A stretch of DNA of 64,000 nucleotides from Papilionanthe hookeriana x Papilionanthe teres (Eukaryota > Streptophyta > Magnoliopsida > Asparagales > Orchidaceae). The translations under genes and the position numbers were made by a program. The notes beneath the pieces were generated by a model, which saw nothing but the letters and a program-made list of their open reading frames with translations, did no database searches and had not been told where the DNA came from. The stretch covers positions 113,827,738-113,891,737 of the forward strand of contig CM040423.1 of assembly GCA_022702705.1 (NCBI GenBank), written 5' to 3'. Positions 31,989-43,044 of the stretch are shown one piece after another (within the stretch, counting starts at the first letter, position 1; each line of letters opens with the position of its first letter).

Positions 31989-33224
31989 ATGACTAGAGAC
32001 CAATCCTTTCGATCTGAAATGGCCACCAAACTCTTAGAAATCACAAAAAACTCAAGTTTTCAACCGAAGAAAATTCGTTAGTTCGAAGGCGCAGCGTATC
32101 TTCAACAAAGGTTTGATGAAGAAAAGACTTATTAAAGGAAGAGGATTTGTCAACAGAGGAGTAGAGAATTCCACAACAAAAATAGAAGAAATGATCGCAC
32201 AGCGGCATTGGGAGGTATTTTGTTATACGACATCCGCTGTAGTTATTCCAGTAGTTAAAGAGTTTTACTCTAATTTACATGCGATCAACAATGGAAATGT
32301 CTACGTCAGAGGAAGATGGGTAACATTTACTCTTTAAAAGGTAAATGAATTATTTTCTATAGAGAATATCTCTGTTTGTCATTATTCCAACTTTGTGCCT
32401 TCAAGATACAATATGAATGAGATCTATAGATACCTGACCGACGAACCTGATGATTGGGAGTTACGCGAAGACGGGTATGTCAGTTTTTCTGCATCACTTC
32501 TTAACCATGTCTCGAAGCTTTGTCATTTCTTATATCATCAAAATTATTACCTACTATGAGGGTAAATAAAGTTTCAAAGGAATGCACTATTTTAAACTAC
32601 TGTATTCAAATTGGATTACCTATCGATGTTGGATCAATAATAGTAAAGTCTGCATTGGGATTGATTGTGCATGGGTCAGTGCATGGACTTGGACACCCAT
32701 CAACTATATTTGCTTTATGAAGTCAGTACCAAGTTTCTTGTGAGGCTTGGGAAAAAGTACTTTTACCATGGAAACCACTGAATCCTACTGATGTGTTTCC
32801 AACTTTGGATAACAATGATGAGATTACCATTATTTCTGACAGAGAATCACAGAACAATCCTTTAGCAAGGCCCTTTACTGATAAAACTAATTTCATTCTG
32901 AAGAAAATTAAAGGATTGGAGAAAGAATTGCAAAATGTGATGATTTCCATCGACAATATCTCTGATATGTTTGATCACATAGACTGGAGAATGAAGGAGC
33001 ACTTTGATCATAATGGACTTCTAGAGGCCAGTTTTTTTCATCTACTAAGACAGAAAGGATGGATTAATGAAGAATCTACTGTAGAATTCCCTTTCAGGCC
33101 TTTCTACAATTTATTTGTGCACCTGCGTCGCATCGGGAATATCAGAGAAGATGTTAGTTCGGACAATCGAAGAGTAGGAAAGATTTCTATGTTTATGTCA
33201 TATTTTTGTGTATATATGTGTTGA
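31989..33224 (+). pseudogene. Element C ORF X1: plant transposon protein, first copy
   Basis: The ATG at 31989 opens 'MTRDQSFRSEMATKLLEI', followed by frames that change three times. 32113-32337 has 'GRGFVNRGVENSTTKIEEM' and 'VVKEFYSNLHAINN'. 32520-32720 has 'GSVHGLGHPSTIFAL'. 32793-33224 has a probable coiled-coil stretch ('LKKIKGLEKELQNVMISI') and 'DHIDWRMKEHFDHNG'. Order and motifs match the putative plant transposon protein (Transposase_32) family. The counterpart in A is 6631-7740. Function unknown to me; Athila elements often carry such an ORF where other retroelements have env, but I see no signal peptide or transmembrane segment. Confidence 0.78.
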
Positions 33225-34056
33225 TTTGGATTTAGGTTTTATTATGAGTCAAACTTTGATTTGATCATCTCAGAATTTATGAGATTTTATGTAATTGTTA
33301 TGTCTCAGCATTTAGAGTGTTGTGGTGTGGATTGCGATGCTGAGTATTATGGATTTGAACATTTAAGTTAAGTATGTGTTAAGTTGTTAGTGTGAAATTT
33401 GTAAGTCTCATGGATTTCATATATAAAGTTATATTGTTTGTGTTGTGTAAACTTTTTGTGAGTTTAAGTATCTAATCTTCATACTATTATTAAATTAAGT
33501 GATCGGAAGACTGATTAAAGGCAAATCGGGGTTGAAAATGATTGACGAATTTCAAAAATTTAAAAATTTTGGGATCTCGCCGACGGCTAGAATTATCTCA
33601 CTGACAGCGAGAAAACCTGCTGACAGTGAGACCGAGACTTTTGCCTTATCAAATTAATTAGCTCGCCGACGGTGAGAAAAATCTCGCTGACAGCGAGATC
33701 GCGAAAAGACCTATATTTGACCGGTCAACCGACACTATTCATCATCCCTTTCCTTAAATTTTCAAAAAAACTGACCTAGGGCTTGAGAGATCTCGGATTT
33801 GAAGTGATTTCAAGACTTTTTGACACCGGATTTCATCTTCTCTCGGTAAGAGCTTCACTCCTATGCAAAAATTTTTGATTTTCACCATGGATTTCTTCTA
33901 CATTGGGAAATTTTGGAAATATTCAAAATGTGGAGAAATTATTTGGAAGAAATCCTTGGAGATTGATTTAAATCGATTTTAGATGTTGTAGGAAGCCATC
34001 TTATTAATATTTGGAAGTTTAGTTAGAATTTTTTTGTGATTTTATAGATCGAATGA
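33225..34056 (+). other. Spacer between X1 and X2
   Basis: Noncoding. The first half is AT/TG-rich. Around 33570-33705 are five CTCGCCGACGGCGAG-type units with mutated forms. A GC/AT mix leads to the X2 start. The arrangement (palindromes, then a leader, then an ORF) mirrors the region before X1 and suggests the ORF plus leader was duplicated as a unit. Confidence 0.65.
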
Positions 34057-35240
34057 ATGGCTCCTCGACAAAAACGAAGAGTGGATTACGACACTGACAG
34101 ATTCATCAATGCAAGAGTGCAAAATCGATATTTTGAAAATATTCAAGGAAGGAAGTGCATTGCGGATCGAGTTTTCAAGAATCCAGGAGGAGAAGTGGAG
34201 CGAGTCATAATGGAATGAGGATGGGAAAACTTCTGTTATGTTTCATATAGAGCAGCTGTGGAAGTAGTAAAGGAATTCTATGCAAATTTGACGGCAATCG
34301 AGGATGCACCGGTAAAGGTACGGGGATTTATGGTTGAATTCAGCGCTGCAAGAATAAACTTGTTCTTTGAAGTTCGTGATCTGCATACTAGCGAGTATGA
34401 TACTTTAAGTACTGCGGAAGGACCTCTGGAAGAAGTTATAGACTTTCTCACAGACGGAAAAGGAGTTTGAAAGATTAAGCAGCGGGAAAGGGTAAATTTC
34501 CCTCTTTCTATGTTAAATGGAATCTCTAAAGCCTGGCATTATTTTATTTGCTCTACATTGTTACCCACTTATCACCATAGTGAGGTAACAAGAGATAGAG
34601 CAATTCTATATTTCGTATTCGAACAATAGGAGCATCAACATAGGTAACATTATTTATAGAAATATCTTAGCCACTCGCTCGAAGTGAGAGTGGAGGAGGA
34701 TTGGGACATCCTGGTTTGATTTTTGCACTCTGCCAACTCTCTGGAGTTGAGGCAAGAGAAGATGAGGAATGGATAGAGCCCATGAAACATATCACTCCCA
34801 CCAATATTAAGACTTATGAATCCCATGAGGGATGGAGATTAGGAACGAGGAGTTACATGCCTTCATCAAGTAGAGATATCCCCTCTACCAGTTATGATCC
34901 TCCTCAGCTTACCACCCCTACCCTTCAAGATCTGATGAATGAGTTAACCTTGAGTAGAAAGAGTTTTGCGCAGTTTGGAGAGACTATGGAGAGAAGATTT
35001 GATCATCTGGATCACAGGATTGATGGATTGGAGAGAATACATGATTACGATAGTGAATATCTCCAGCGTCATTCAGAATATGAATTTGCCTACTACGAAG
35101 CTGAACATCGCTATAGGAGTGGTGATTTAGATGTTGTCTTTCCTGAGTGCCCCCGCTATTCACAGTACCAGCCTGCTCAGCCTTCTCAGCCTGGAGATCA
35201 GGGAGATGACATAGTTTGGGATTTTAATGCAGAAGATTAG
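34057..35240 (+). pseudogene. Element C ORF X2: plant transposon protein, second copy
   Basis: It starts at the ATG at 34057 ('MAPRQKRRVDYDTDRFINAR'). An in-frame TGA at about 34216 precedes 'WENFCYVSYRAAVEVVKEFY'. Another stop follows 'TDGKGV' at 34468, and a frame change leads to 34701-35240 ('MGHPGLIFALCQLSGVEARE', 'YESHEGWRLGT'). The C-terminus has a predicted helical stretch ('MERRFDHLDHRIDGLERIHD') and a Pro/Gln-rich end. It aligns with A's X2 (4847-5830), and more weakly with X1 of the same element. Family as for X1. Confidence 0.8.
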
Positions 35241-36653
35241 AGCCTTTGTTTAGTTTATTTAGTTTATATAGGTTTGTTGTTTTGGAAACTTTATTATTCT
35301 GTGTGTAATATTTTAGTACTTTCTGTGGACTATGGACTTGGTATGTTTGTTTGTTTGCTTGAGCTGTGATATTAAACTTTTTATTATATGTTAGTTAGTT
35401 TGAATTTTTCTTTTAGATAGAATGTTTGATTTTTTTTTATGTTGCTTAAGTTTGAATATGTTTATGTGCTGTGAATATAAAAAAAAACATTATTTAGATT
35501 GTTTTAATATGTTTTAAAATAGGTTAGTTGATTGTATGTGTAGGAATATGTTAAGTTTTCATTTTGTTATGTTTTATGTTTATTAAAAATTTCTTACCCC
35601 AGCATTTCTTTTAAATATTATACTGTAAGTAATGAAAAAGCCTGCAAAAATTTCAAAGAAAAGAAATACCTAAAGCTTAAAGGTATGATGAATTTTACTA
35701 TATACTTTCCCTTTTTCACTATTTAGTATAGATAGAAAAATTTAAGTTTGGGGGAAGGTAAAAATACAAATTTAATTATTAAAATTGTTCTCAATTTATA
35801 TTTTCAAAAATGATTATTAAATGATTTTCTATAGTAGTTTTTCAATTCAATAAACATGAATTACTTTATTTAATTATTATATAAAGTTAAATAAAATGTT
35901 TCTAGTAATTCAATTAATTAATAGAATAAGATATTTGGTTAAAAGGAATAAGAATATAGTAAACTATTTAAAGTAAGGAAAACTATATTCTAAAAAAATG
36001 AAAATTCTTGAGTATTTAAGTGAAAAAGAAAGGATAGAAACTCAATGAAGTAAAGACTATGAAATATATATAAGCAAGGAAATATTTTAAATTTCAAATT
36101 TAGGAAGAGAAATTGAAGTTCAAAATTATTAACAGGCTATCCAGATACAGTAATCCTCACTTAAAAAAAGAAAAAGAAAAAGAAAAAGAAAAAGAGAAGG
36201 ATTGAAAATCAATCCAAAAGAAAAAAAAAGAGAGAAAAGAAAGAAAAAAAAAAGAAAAATATAAGTGAGGAGAAGCTTGAGGAGATGCCTTATCAAAAAT
36301 TGGCTTCAATGGATTCAACCTAAAAGGTAGAACTTAATTATATTTCTAAACATATATATATAGATTAGTATTTTACTAAATAGTGTTTTCTTGAACTTCC
36401 TATCATCTAAATATCTTAAGTAATTTACTCTTTTAAATATAATTATTCCTGAAATAAATAAAAAACTAGAAATCTTAGAACTGATAACTAGATAATCTTA
36501 TATCTATAAAGTTAATTACTTAGAAATATTTCTATTCAACTTTACTATAATATTATTTAAATTTAATTCATAGTATATCTGAATTGAAAATCTCTATTAC
36601 AGAAATCATTATTTTTATTTAGTATTAAAATTACTTGAGGACAAGTAATAATT
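35241..36653 (+). other. 3' noncoding region of element C
   Basis: No ORF. AT-rich, with an (aaaaag)n purine tract at about 36168-36260 and the block 'gtgaggagaagcttgaggagatgcc' at 36266-36290, both shared with A. Just before the polypurine tract is 'acttgaggacaagtaataatt', common to A and C. Confidence 0.75.
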
Positions 36654-36668
36654 AAGTTTGGGGGATTT
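36654..36668 (+). other. Polypurine tract of element C
   Basis: AAGTTTGGGGGATTT directly before the 3' LTR start TGATCA. It primes plus-strand synthesis. The core GGGGGA is intact. Confidence 0.88.
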
Positions 36669-38145
36669 TGATCAAAGAAAAATACATTAAGAAATTCATA
36701 TCTATTTTTGATGAAATTGCACTTTAAAGAAAGGTATTTTCTTTTTTTACTACAGGAATGAAGATTTATAAGTGATGGAAGCAAAAAACATGAAATGGAG
36801 CGAATTGGGATCAAAAAGGAAGAAATTCATGCAAATTGAACTAAGTCGCCGACGGCGAGATCGAGGCTGCTGACGGTGATATTATTAAGAAAATTTCTGA
36901 AGGATTTATAACTACCTTGTCGACAGCGAGCCCGAGCCCGCCGACAGCGAGATAGCGTAGTTTGAAGACCTTTTAGAAGCCCCGCTGACGGCGAGGTCTT
37001 TTCCCGCCGATTGCGAGACAGTTCAAAATGCAAATACTTTGAACATGGACACTTTTTGAAGAGGTGTTTAAGTACCCCTTGGACCTTTGCCTACCTCTAT
37101 AAATAGAGGCCGAATTCTAGTGTCTTAGTTTGTCTCTTGAGTCTTCAGTGTGTCTCTAGAGTCTTTAGTGTGTCTGTTGTTCATTATTAGTTAGTTTATT
37201 TAGTTTATTTGAGTGCTATTTACTTAGAAGTTTGCTGTATTCGAAGGAAAAATCAAAGGAACTTCAAGGAGTCTGCTTGGGATTGAAATTAAGATAAGTA
37301 TCTATTTTTATTGTTGTTAACTTTAAATGAAATCCATGCTTTGTTTTATTCCCATGCATTCTGAGTAGTTTTCTTAGTCTTTCTCCTTGTTTATGAAATT
37401 ATTTGAATTGATGAAATTAAATAGAAGTACCTAGAATATTAAAAAAAATTGTGATAATTTTTACTTAAAACTTAATTTACTTTCAATCTGGCCAATTGAG
37501 TTGTTAAAATATGTTGAATTATCAACCATAGTAAAAATTACATCCAATATTCAGGGAAGTCAAAAACCTTGGAAGGAGGGTGCAAATAAAAAGGGAAATA
37601 TTAATTATCGGGCGTAGAATTGGACATTTTAGTGTGACAGACTAAAATATTCAATTTGGTCCTATTTTTTGAGAGCTGAAGTGTAGATGTTAGCCCTCGG
37701 AGTGAGGGGAATGTGGGAGCTCGAAGTGGCAGCCAGTATCCTCCCGGACTTAGCCGCAGATTCAGTAATCAAACATAGGATTAGTCAATGTTCTTTGCAC
37801 CTAGACCAAAGGGTAAAGAATAGGAATGCTCCTATTTTTCACAATACAATTTAAGAATTCTATTTAAATTCATCATTCACTTAATTTTCTAAAAAATAAG
37901 GAGAATGATACTTTTTCTAAATTATTTAAATCAACTTTATTTCAAGCATAGTTTACTTTAGTTTGCTTTAGTTACTTTAAAATTCTGTTTACTTTATTAG
38001 TAAGTAATTCCTTTAAAATTAGCTGATACAAATCTGTTAAAAACTTCCCTGTGGGATCGATAACCAGGACTCCGCTAGAGCCCTATATTACTTGATACGA
38101 TACGTATACTTGCGTAGAATCCACATTATACATTCCATCACAAAA

Positions 38146-38230
<85 letters not shown>

Positions 38231-38297
38231 AAAGCGGGATCAAGTTTTTGGTACCGTTACTATAAACTTAATTTGCAAACATATTAAAAGTGGGTCA
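36669..38297 (+). repeat. 3' LTR of element C
   Basis: 1629 bp, same ends as the 5' LTR. It has a TATA box at 37098-37105, six GC-rich palindromic units at 36843-37018, and (TA)n at 38148-38227. By eye it is roughly 95% identical to the 5' LTR apart from the microsatellite. Several of the differences are G/A or C/T at CpG, for example 'gtcgccgacggcgag' here against 'gtcaccgacagcgag' in the 5' LTR. Confidence 0.93.
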
Positions 38298-38302
38298 TGT
38301 AT
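38298..38302. repeat. Right target-site duplication of element C
   Basis: TGTAT directly after the LTR's final CA, matching 25408-25412. Element D resumes at the next base. Confidence 0.9.
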
Positions 38303-38769
38303 CCATTTGGAGCTGTGAGAGAACCTGCCATCCCTGAACTGACATTTCAACTAACTCATCCTGTAAGCAGGCAAATTCTTTTGTAAGGCGGGCTAACTCA
38401 TCTGCAAGATTGTTTTCTCTCCTGGGAATCTTGTAGATCATTATATTTGGAATTTGCTCCAACAGTTTCATGGCATACTGAAAGTAATGCTCAAGTTTTG
38501 CCTTCGGAATTCTGTATTGTCCCGCAACTTGCTGAATGATCAACTGTGAATCTCCGTAGATATTGATATCTGTTATTCCCATCTAAATGGTTAATTCCAA
38601 TGCTGTTATGAGGGCTTCGTATTCTGCCTCATTATTCGTACATGGTTATGTTAAGTGATAGGAATACCTTAACATCCCCCGCTCCAGTGTTATAAAGATT
38701 AGTCTGATTCCTGCCTCACCGTGCACTATCGTTTGGGATTCTTTATCTTTCTATGCTGAAGATGTTTCG
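38303..38769 (-). pseudogene. Element D second (archaeal-type) RNase H
   Basis: The best frame is 38295-38582: 'MGITDINIYGDSQLIIQQ' holds a catalytic Asp, and 'YKIPRRENNLADELARL' the last Asp. Upstream in sense, broken frames read 'YFDETSSA' (first Asp region) and 'CTNNEAEYEALITALE' (catalytic Glu). This extra RNase H between the standard RNase H and integrase is the hallmark of the plant Tat lineage. Stops interrupt it ahead of 'MGITD'. Element C is inserted shortly after its end. Confidence 0.85.
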
Positions 38770-39274
38770 TCGAAGTACAGTTTCGAATGCAGATCATTAG
38801 GGTCTTCTATGTACTTATCTGCTCGTCTGGCAAGTCATCGTTGAGAGGCGATTCTGCCGGTAAAGGGTGTGCTGCAAGGAAGTCTGCCAGGACTTGTCCT
38901 TTTACGGTACGAAGAGGAACGAAAGTTATATCGAATTGCAATAGTATCATTGACCACCTAGCAAGTCTGTCGGAAAGTGTCGGACGGGTCATCAAATATT
39001 GCAACGGATTAAACTTCGAAATAAGGTTGACCTTATGAGAAAGCATGTAGTGCCTGAGCTTCTGTGCGGCGATGATCGGGGCCAAACAGTGCTTCTCAAT
39101 AGGAGGATACTTTACTTCCGTCGGAATTAGACGACGACTTAGGTAATAGAGCACGTTTTCTTTTCCCTCATCATTGACCTGGGCTAATAAGGCTCCGAGA
39201 GAATCTTCTAAAGCCGCGGTATAAAGTATCAACTGTCGTCCTGAGACTGGGGCTGCTAAGACAGGAGGTGTCAT
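38770..39274 (-). pseudogene. Element D standard RNase H
   Basis: The frame 38807-39274 reads 'MTPPVLAAPVSGRQLILYTA', 'LLAQVNDEGKENVLYYLSRR', 'YPPIEKHCLAPIIAAQKLRH' and 'GQVLADFLAAHPLP'. It aligns closely with E (60100-60530). The usual first Asp of the Ty3 RNase H ('LYxA' here for 'LYLA/DAS') is altered, as seen in Tat elements where the second RNase H may compensate. This is the longest clean stretch of D's pol. Confidence 0.85.
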
Positions 39275-40105
39275 GAGGTATTGTTTGATGTCATTGAAGG
39301 CATGTTGACATTTGGAGTCCCAAGTAAACTTGGCATCCTTCTTAACTAAAGTAGAAAACGTCTGACACCTTCCTGAGATAGCTTTAATCTTCTCCGGACG
39401 ACAAATCCTAATAATTTCCCAGAGGTGACGCCGAAGGCGCTTTTTAGTTGATTCATCTTAAGGTTAAATTGTCTTAATCGCTCGAAAACAATTCTCAAAT
39501 CATACAAGTAATCTTCTTTTAATTGGCTCTTGATGACCACTTGAGTTGGTTGTGAATGAGATCATCAGAAATCCTCGTCATTGCTCTTTCGTAGGTTGCT
39601 GCTGCGCTTTTCAATCCAAATGGCATCACTGTGTAGCAGTACACTCTAATTGGAGTTCTGAAGGTTGTGAGCATTTTATCTTCTGATGCCATCTTTATCT
39701 GGTTGTATCCTGAAGATCCATCCATGAAAGAAAAAATTTCATGTGTTGAAGCGATGTCGATCATCAATTCTGGAATTGGTAGCGGGAATTCATCCTTTGG
39801 ACATGCTTTATTCAAATCTCTGAAATCCACGCAGATTCTGATCTGACCATTCTTCTTTCTCACTTGTACCACATTGGCTAACCAAGTCGGGTATTGCTCT
39901 TCACGGACAAATTTAGCATCTATTAGCTTCTTAACTTCAGCTATTACTTATTGTTCAATCTCTAGACACATTCTTCTCGGAGCTTGTCTGACTAGAACGA
40001 CAGTGTGATCCACTCCTAGCCTGTGAACTGCAACCTCTGGAGCTAATCCTGGCATTTCGTCGTAACTCCAAGCAAAACAGTCTTTGAACTCCATTAATAG
40101 CTTGA
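39275..40105 (-). pseudogene. Element D reverse transcriptase, catalytic motif deleted
   Basis: The frame 39519-39872 has 'GQIRICVDFRDLNKACPKDE', 'FPLPIPELMID', 'FSFMDGSSGYNQIKMA' and 'VMPFGLKSAAATYERAM'. The next part should carry YVDD, which E has intact near 59685. In D about 16 bp are missing there (near 39540), taking out the YVDD and shifting the frame into 39346-39540 ('DLRIVFERLRQFNLKMNQLK'). So this RT is dead. Confidence 0.85.
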
Positions 40106-40947
40106 TTATGTTTCAGAGTCTTCTTTATTGAGAACGAAGCTAACAAAGGTCGGCCTAGGCTCTTCGCTAGTTCCTAAGTTAATTTCCATTAACTCGTCTA
40201 TTGTAGATTTAATTTCTTCTTCGAATTCTGGTGGAGCATCTTCGATTGGTAGATCTTCGAGATCTTCTGAAGCTTCTAAGCAGTCTTCATTAGGCTCGCA
40301 AGTGACAACCAAGCAAAATCCCGTATCGTCAACTGATCCTACCGTGCCGAATCCGAGACCATGTTTTGAATTGGGGGACCGGCTAGCATTATTCCATAAT
40401 TTTTCAAAATGTTGTGATTGACCTTTTGTCCATCGTCGAGGTAAGACACCACATTGAATTAAATTTTGAACACAGGGAGAGTACCAGTCAAAAGGCAGTT
40501 CCATTAGTTCAGATGAAGCAACATCTTCAAATTGTACATCATTTTCAGTTTTGGAAGAAGAAGTACCACGGTAAAACTTGATTGGTTTAGTACCACCACC
40601 ATGCACTTCCTTGACCATCATACCCTCGACCTTATTAGGGTGGATCGGGGTTAGGGTCATAGTATGTACATAGTGGTTAATCTTCTTGTACATTGATTTA
40701 TATTCTTCATTCTTTTCATCTTCGAGAGAGATCTTGAACTGGGGTTTCTTCTGACTTATCGTCTCTGCTTCTTTCTTGATTTCTTCTTCTTCAAAACTGA
40801 TCTCCTAATCAACGTCGATGACTGGTTTCTTCTGTCCAACTGTTCCAACATCTCTTCCACGACCTCGTCCCCGGCCTCGACCTCGGGTGCGAGTTCTAGA
40901 GAAACCTTTACCATCTCGCCGTAAGGGAGTGGTGAGTAACTGTTGGA
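40106..40947 (-). pseudogene. Element D protease-RT linker
   Basis: The frame 40106-40693 is a long acidic linker: 'SSELMELPFDWYSPCVQNLI', 'TKGQSQHFEKLWNNASRSP', 'DDTGFCLVVTCEPNEDC', and 'NLGTSEEPRPTFVSFVLN' at the end, which leads towards RT. Upstream (40700-40947) is a charged and RG-rich segment, seen in E as 'RGRGRGRGRDVR'. It aligns with E 58300-59206. It shows no known enzyme fold. Confidence 0.7.
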
Positions 40948-41797
40948 CTAGAATTTCAGGCTCTTCATCGCCTTGCACTTCTTTTGCTTCATTTGGTATG
41001 ACATTTTTGGAGAAGAATGTTTTCTTTGGAGGCGCGTAATAGCTACATCTTCATGAATTCCAATCTCGTGTACGGAAAATGGTTGCAAGTCACCTTTGAT
41101 ACATTGTTCTCCTCCTTCGTAATACTTTATGCACTGGTGCAGATACGACGGTACCTTCCAGATTTCATGGATCCATGGCCGACCCAGTAGAGCGTTGAAC
41201 GATGTCTCAGAATCAATTATATGGAATTTTGTGGTTGTCTTTGCTAAGTTACCTATTTTCATTAACAGTGTAATCGATCCGAGAGCTCTCTCTCCTTTTT
41301 GATTGAAGCCTCTCAATAACATCTTGTATGCTTCAAGCTCATAAGAATCAATTTCCAAATGTGCTAGCGTCCGAAGATTCATTATGTTGATTGAGGCTCC
41401 CGGATCAACCAACACTCTGGAGAGCGTAAACTTTCTAATAGTGACTGAAATGTACAACGGTCTGTTGTGATCAGCTGTTCCCAGTAATATATCATTGTCC
41501 ATGAAGGTAACACCTCGTTGTTCTTTTAACGAGCAAACCTCGTCGAAGGAATTACCGGCCATTTGAGCTAAAAATCTCTGGATCAAGTAGAGCCTTGATC
41601 AGAGCTTCCCTCATCTCCTTTGACAGGATCAGAGCGTCATATATGCTTAGTTTGGCTGGTAGCTTCCTAAGATGGGCTAGCATGTTATAGTCCACTTTAT
41701 TACCATGTTCCTCGGTTTCTTCACGAATGGGCAATTCCTCTACTGGGGTTGGCTCCTCCTGAGCAACCACCTGCTTTCCTTTATCCTTTGGACCCAT
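40948..41797 (-). pseudogene. Element D aspartic protease
   Basis: The frame 41552-41797 ('MGPKDKGKQVVAQEEPTP') leads in from gag. The frame 40948-41586 carries the retropepsin domain: 'RVLVDPGASINIMNLRTLAH' (active site Asp-Pro-Gly-Ala) and 'FHIIDSETSFNALLGRPWIH'. It would cut the gag-pol polyprotein. E's copy has the same motif but in several frames. Confidence 0.85.
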
Positions 41798-42765
41798 TCT
41801 CGGAGGTAGAACTTTTTCGCTTCTTAGATTGACTTCAGTTACTTGTTCTGAGTCTGGTGTTGGATCTACCGATGTTTCCCCTTGAATTGGAACTACTGAC
41901 TCTTCTGGAGCTGCTTCAGAATCCGATAACTCTAATTCTATCGCGATTGGAGCTCCTCGAAATTCACAAATGGACTCGTTGCTTGTTGAGCTTTCGTAGC
42001 CTCCTTTGTGAACATCTTCTTCGTCGTGGTCATCGAGGTTGTGTATGATTTGAGAATCGTTATTTGTATTGGAATCGAGATCCGGATTAAGTCGTTTGTA
42101 GCTAGTTACGTAATTGTTAGAAACAATAAAAACTTAGCCAACGCCATAACTCTTATCATTATGAGATCCCGCCGGGGCGAGCAAATAATCATACAGAGTC
42201 AGAAGTTCAAGGGATTTCTCCCTCGAATCGGAAACAACCATCCTAGGATAAGCAGCCCCTAGTCTACCATTCGGAGCCTCGATCTTCTTCTCTTCTACAA
42301 TCTTTTCCTCCTTCTGAGGTGGTTCTTCGATCGCAAATGATAGTGTCGGCTCGGCAGGTTTCAAACTCTGAGTTGAAGCGGTACTCCATCCATTATCGGT
42401 CTTATACGTGTTTATCGAAACAATAGGAACCGTCGAGATAACATTGACAAAATCTCCTTTTTGGGATTCCTTCATGTATTCCTTCGGGATCGTTATGCTC
42501 CCTTTCAGAGATGCAATCCTCTATCTTGTGTCCGAGCATTCGGTGGTAAGGGCAATAGTTTAGATGATCTTTCTTGTTGACTTCTTCCGGTCTCTTGGGC
42601 TCTGGGAGCTGAAAATCTGGTGTCTTCATTAAACTGCGGAACATCTTTGCTACTGCTTCAGTTTTGAATAGATATTCCTTATTCAGAAAATCTTTCAGGG
42701 TACGCTGTGGATGAGGTGGTTGTTCATAATGCTGAGGCGACTGATATTTGACATTTCTTTAACTA
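41798..42765 (-). pseudogene. Element D gag, C-terminal part
   Basis: Frames 42402-42644 and 42134-42475 give 'LPEPKRPEEVNKKDHLNYC' and the zinc knuckle 'YCPYHRMLGHKIEDC' (C-x2-H-x4-H-x4-C, 42513-42554), then a Pro/Glu-rich tail. Upstream in sense, 'QSPQHYEQPPHPQRTLKDFL' is readable to about 42745. Beyond 42760 similarity to E's gag stops and segment F begins. The capsid half is therefore missing. Confidence 0.8.
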
Positions 42766-43044
42766 GACATTTTCTAACAAAAATTATGGCATTCCTCTAA
42801 CTAGACAGTGATATTTGACATTTCGAGAAATGAAATATGACATCCATTTTCTCTTTCTAAGAACCGTCATATGAGACATCTGACGTTCCTTAGGCCGATA
42901 TCACATTCACTCCTTTCCTGATTATTATGACACCCCTCTTGAAAATAAATATTCAGACCACTTTGGTCAACGCTAATATGTGCAGCATACTTATGCAGTA
43001 TTCCACACATATTGGGGGCCCTTTTATTGTCCTCTTTTTTTACA

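Larger units (their letters stand above)
25413..38297 (+). mobile_element. Element C: Athila-type retrotransposon with both LTRs, 12.9 kb
   Basis: The 5' LTR (25413-26999) and 3' LTR (36669-38297) both start TGATCA and end GGGTCA, flanked by TGTAT duplications. Inside: tRNA-Asp-type primer site, gag, RT, RNase H, integrase, the Athila post-integrase motif, ORFs X1 and X2, and a polypurine tract. Protease is deleted. All ORFs are broken, so C could move only with proteins from elsewhere, if at all. It sits in D between integrase and the extra RNase H. The LTRs differ by scattered substitutions and a (TA)n length change, so insertion is not recent but is younger than A and D. Confidence 0.95.
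9866..42765 (-). mobile_element. Element D: Tat/Ogre-type Ty3/gypsy retrotransposon carrying an AlkB-like gene
   Basis: Minus-strand element. In sense order: gag (partial), protease, linker, RT, RNase H, a second (archaeal-type) RNase H, integrase, an AlkB-type oxygenase ORF, a noncoding tail with a hairpin array, then a 3' LTR. The second RNase H between RNase H and integrase, and the C-x2-H-x4-H-x4-C gag knuckle, are features of the Tat lineage. C is inserted at 25413-38297 and B at 14176-18984. The 3' LTR matches E's 5' LTR in inverted orientation, as expected for opposite-strand elements. The left end meets A at about 9866. The right end is cut in gag near 42765 by segment F, so D's 5' LTR is not visible. 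Confidence 0.85.

Noticed and set aside
31989..35240. env gene in C
   Set aside because: Position fits an env-like ORF, but no signal peptide, transmembrane segment or glycosylation-rich region is visible, and the motifs fit the plant transposon protein family.
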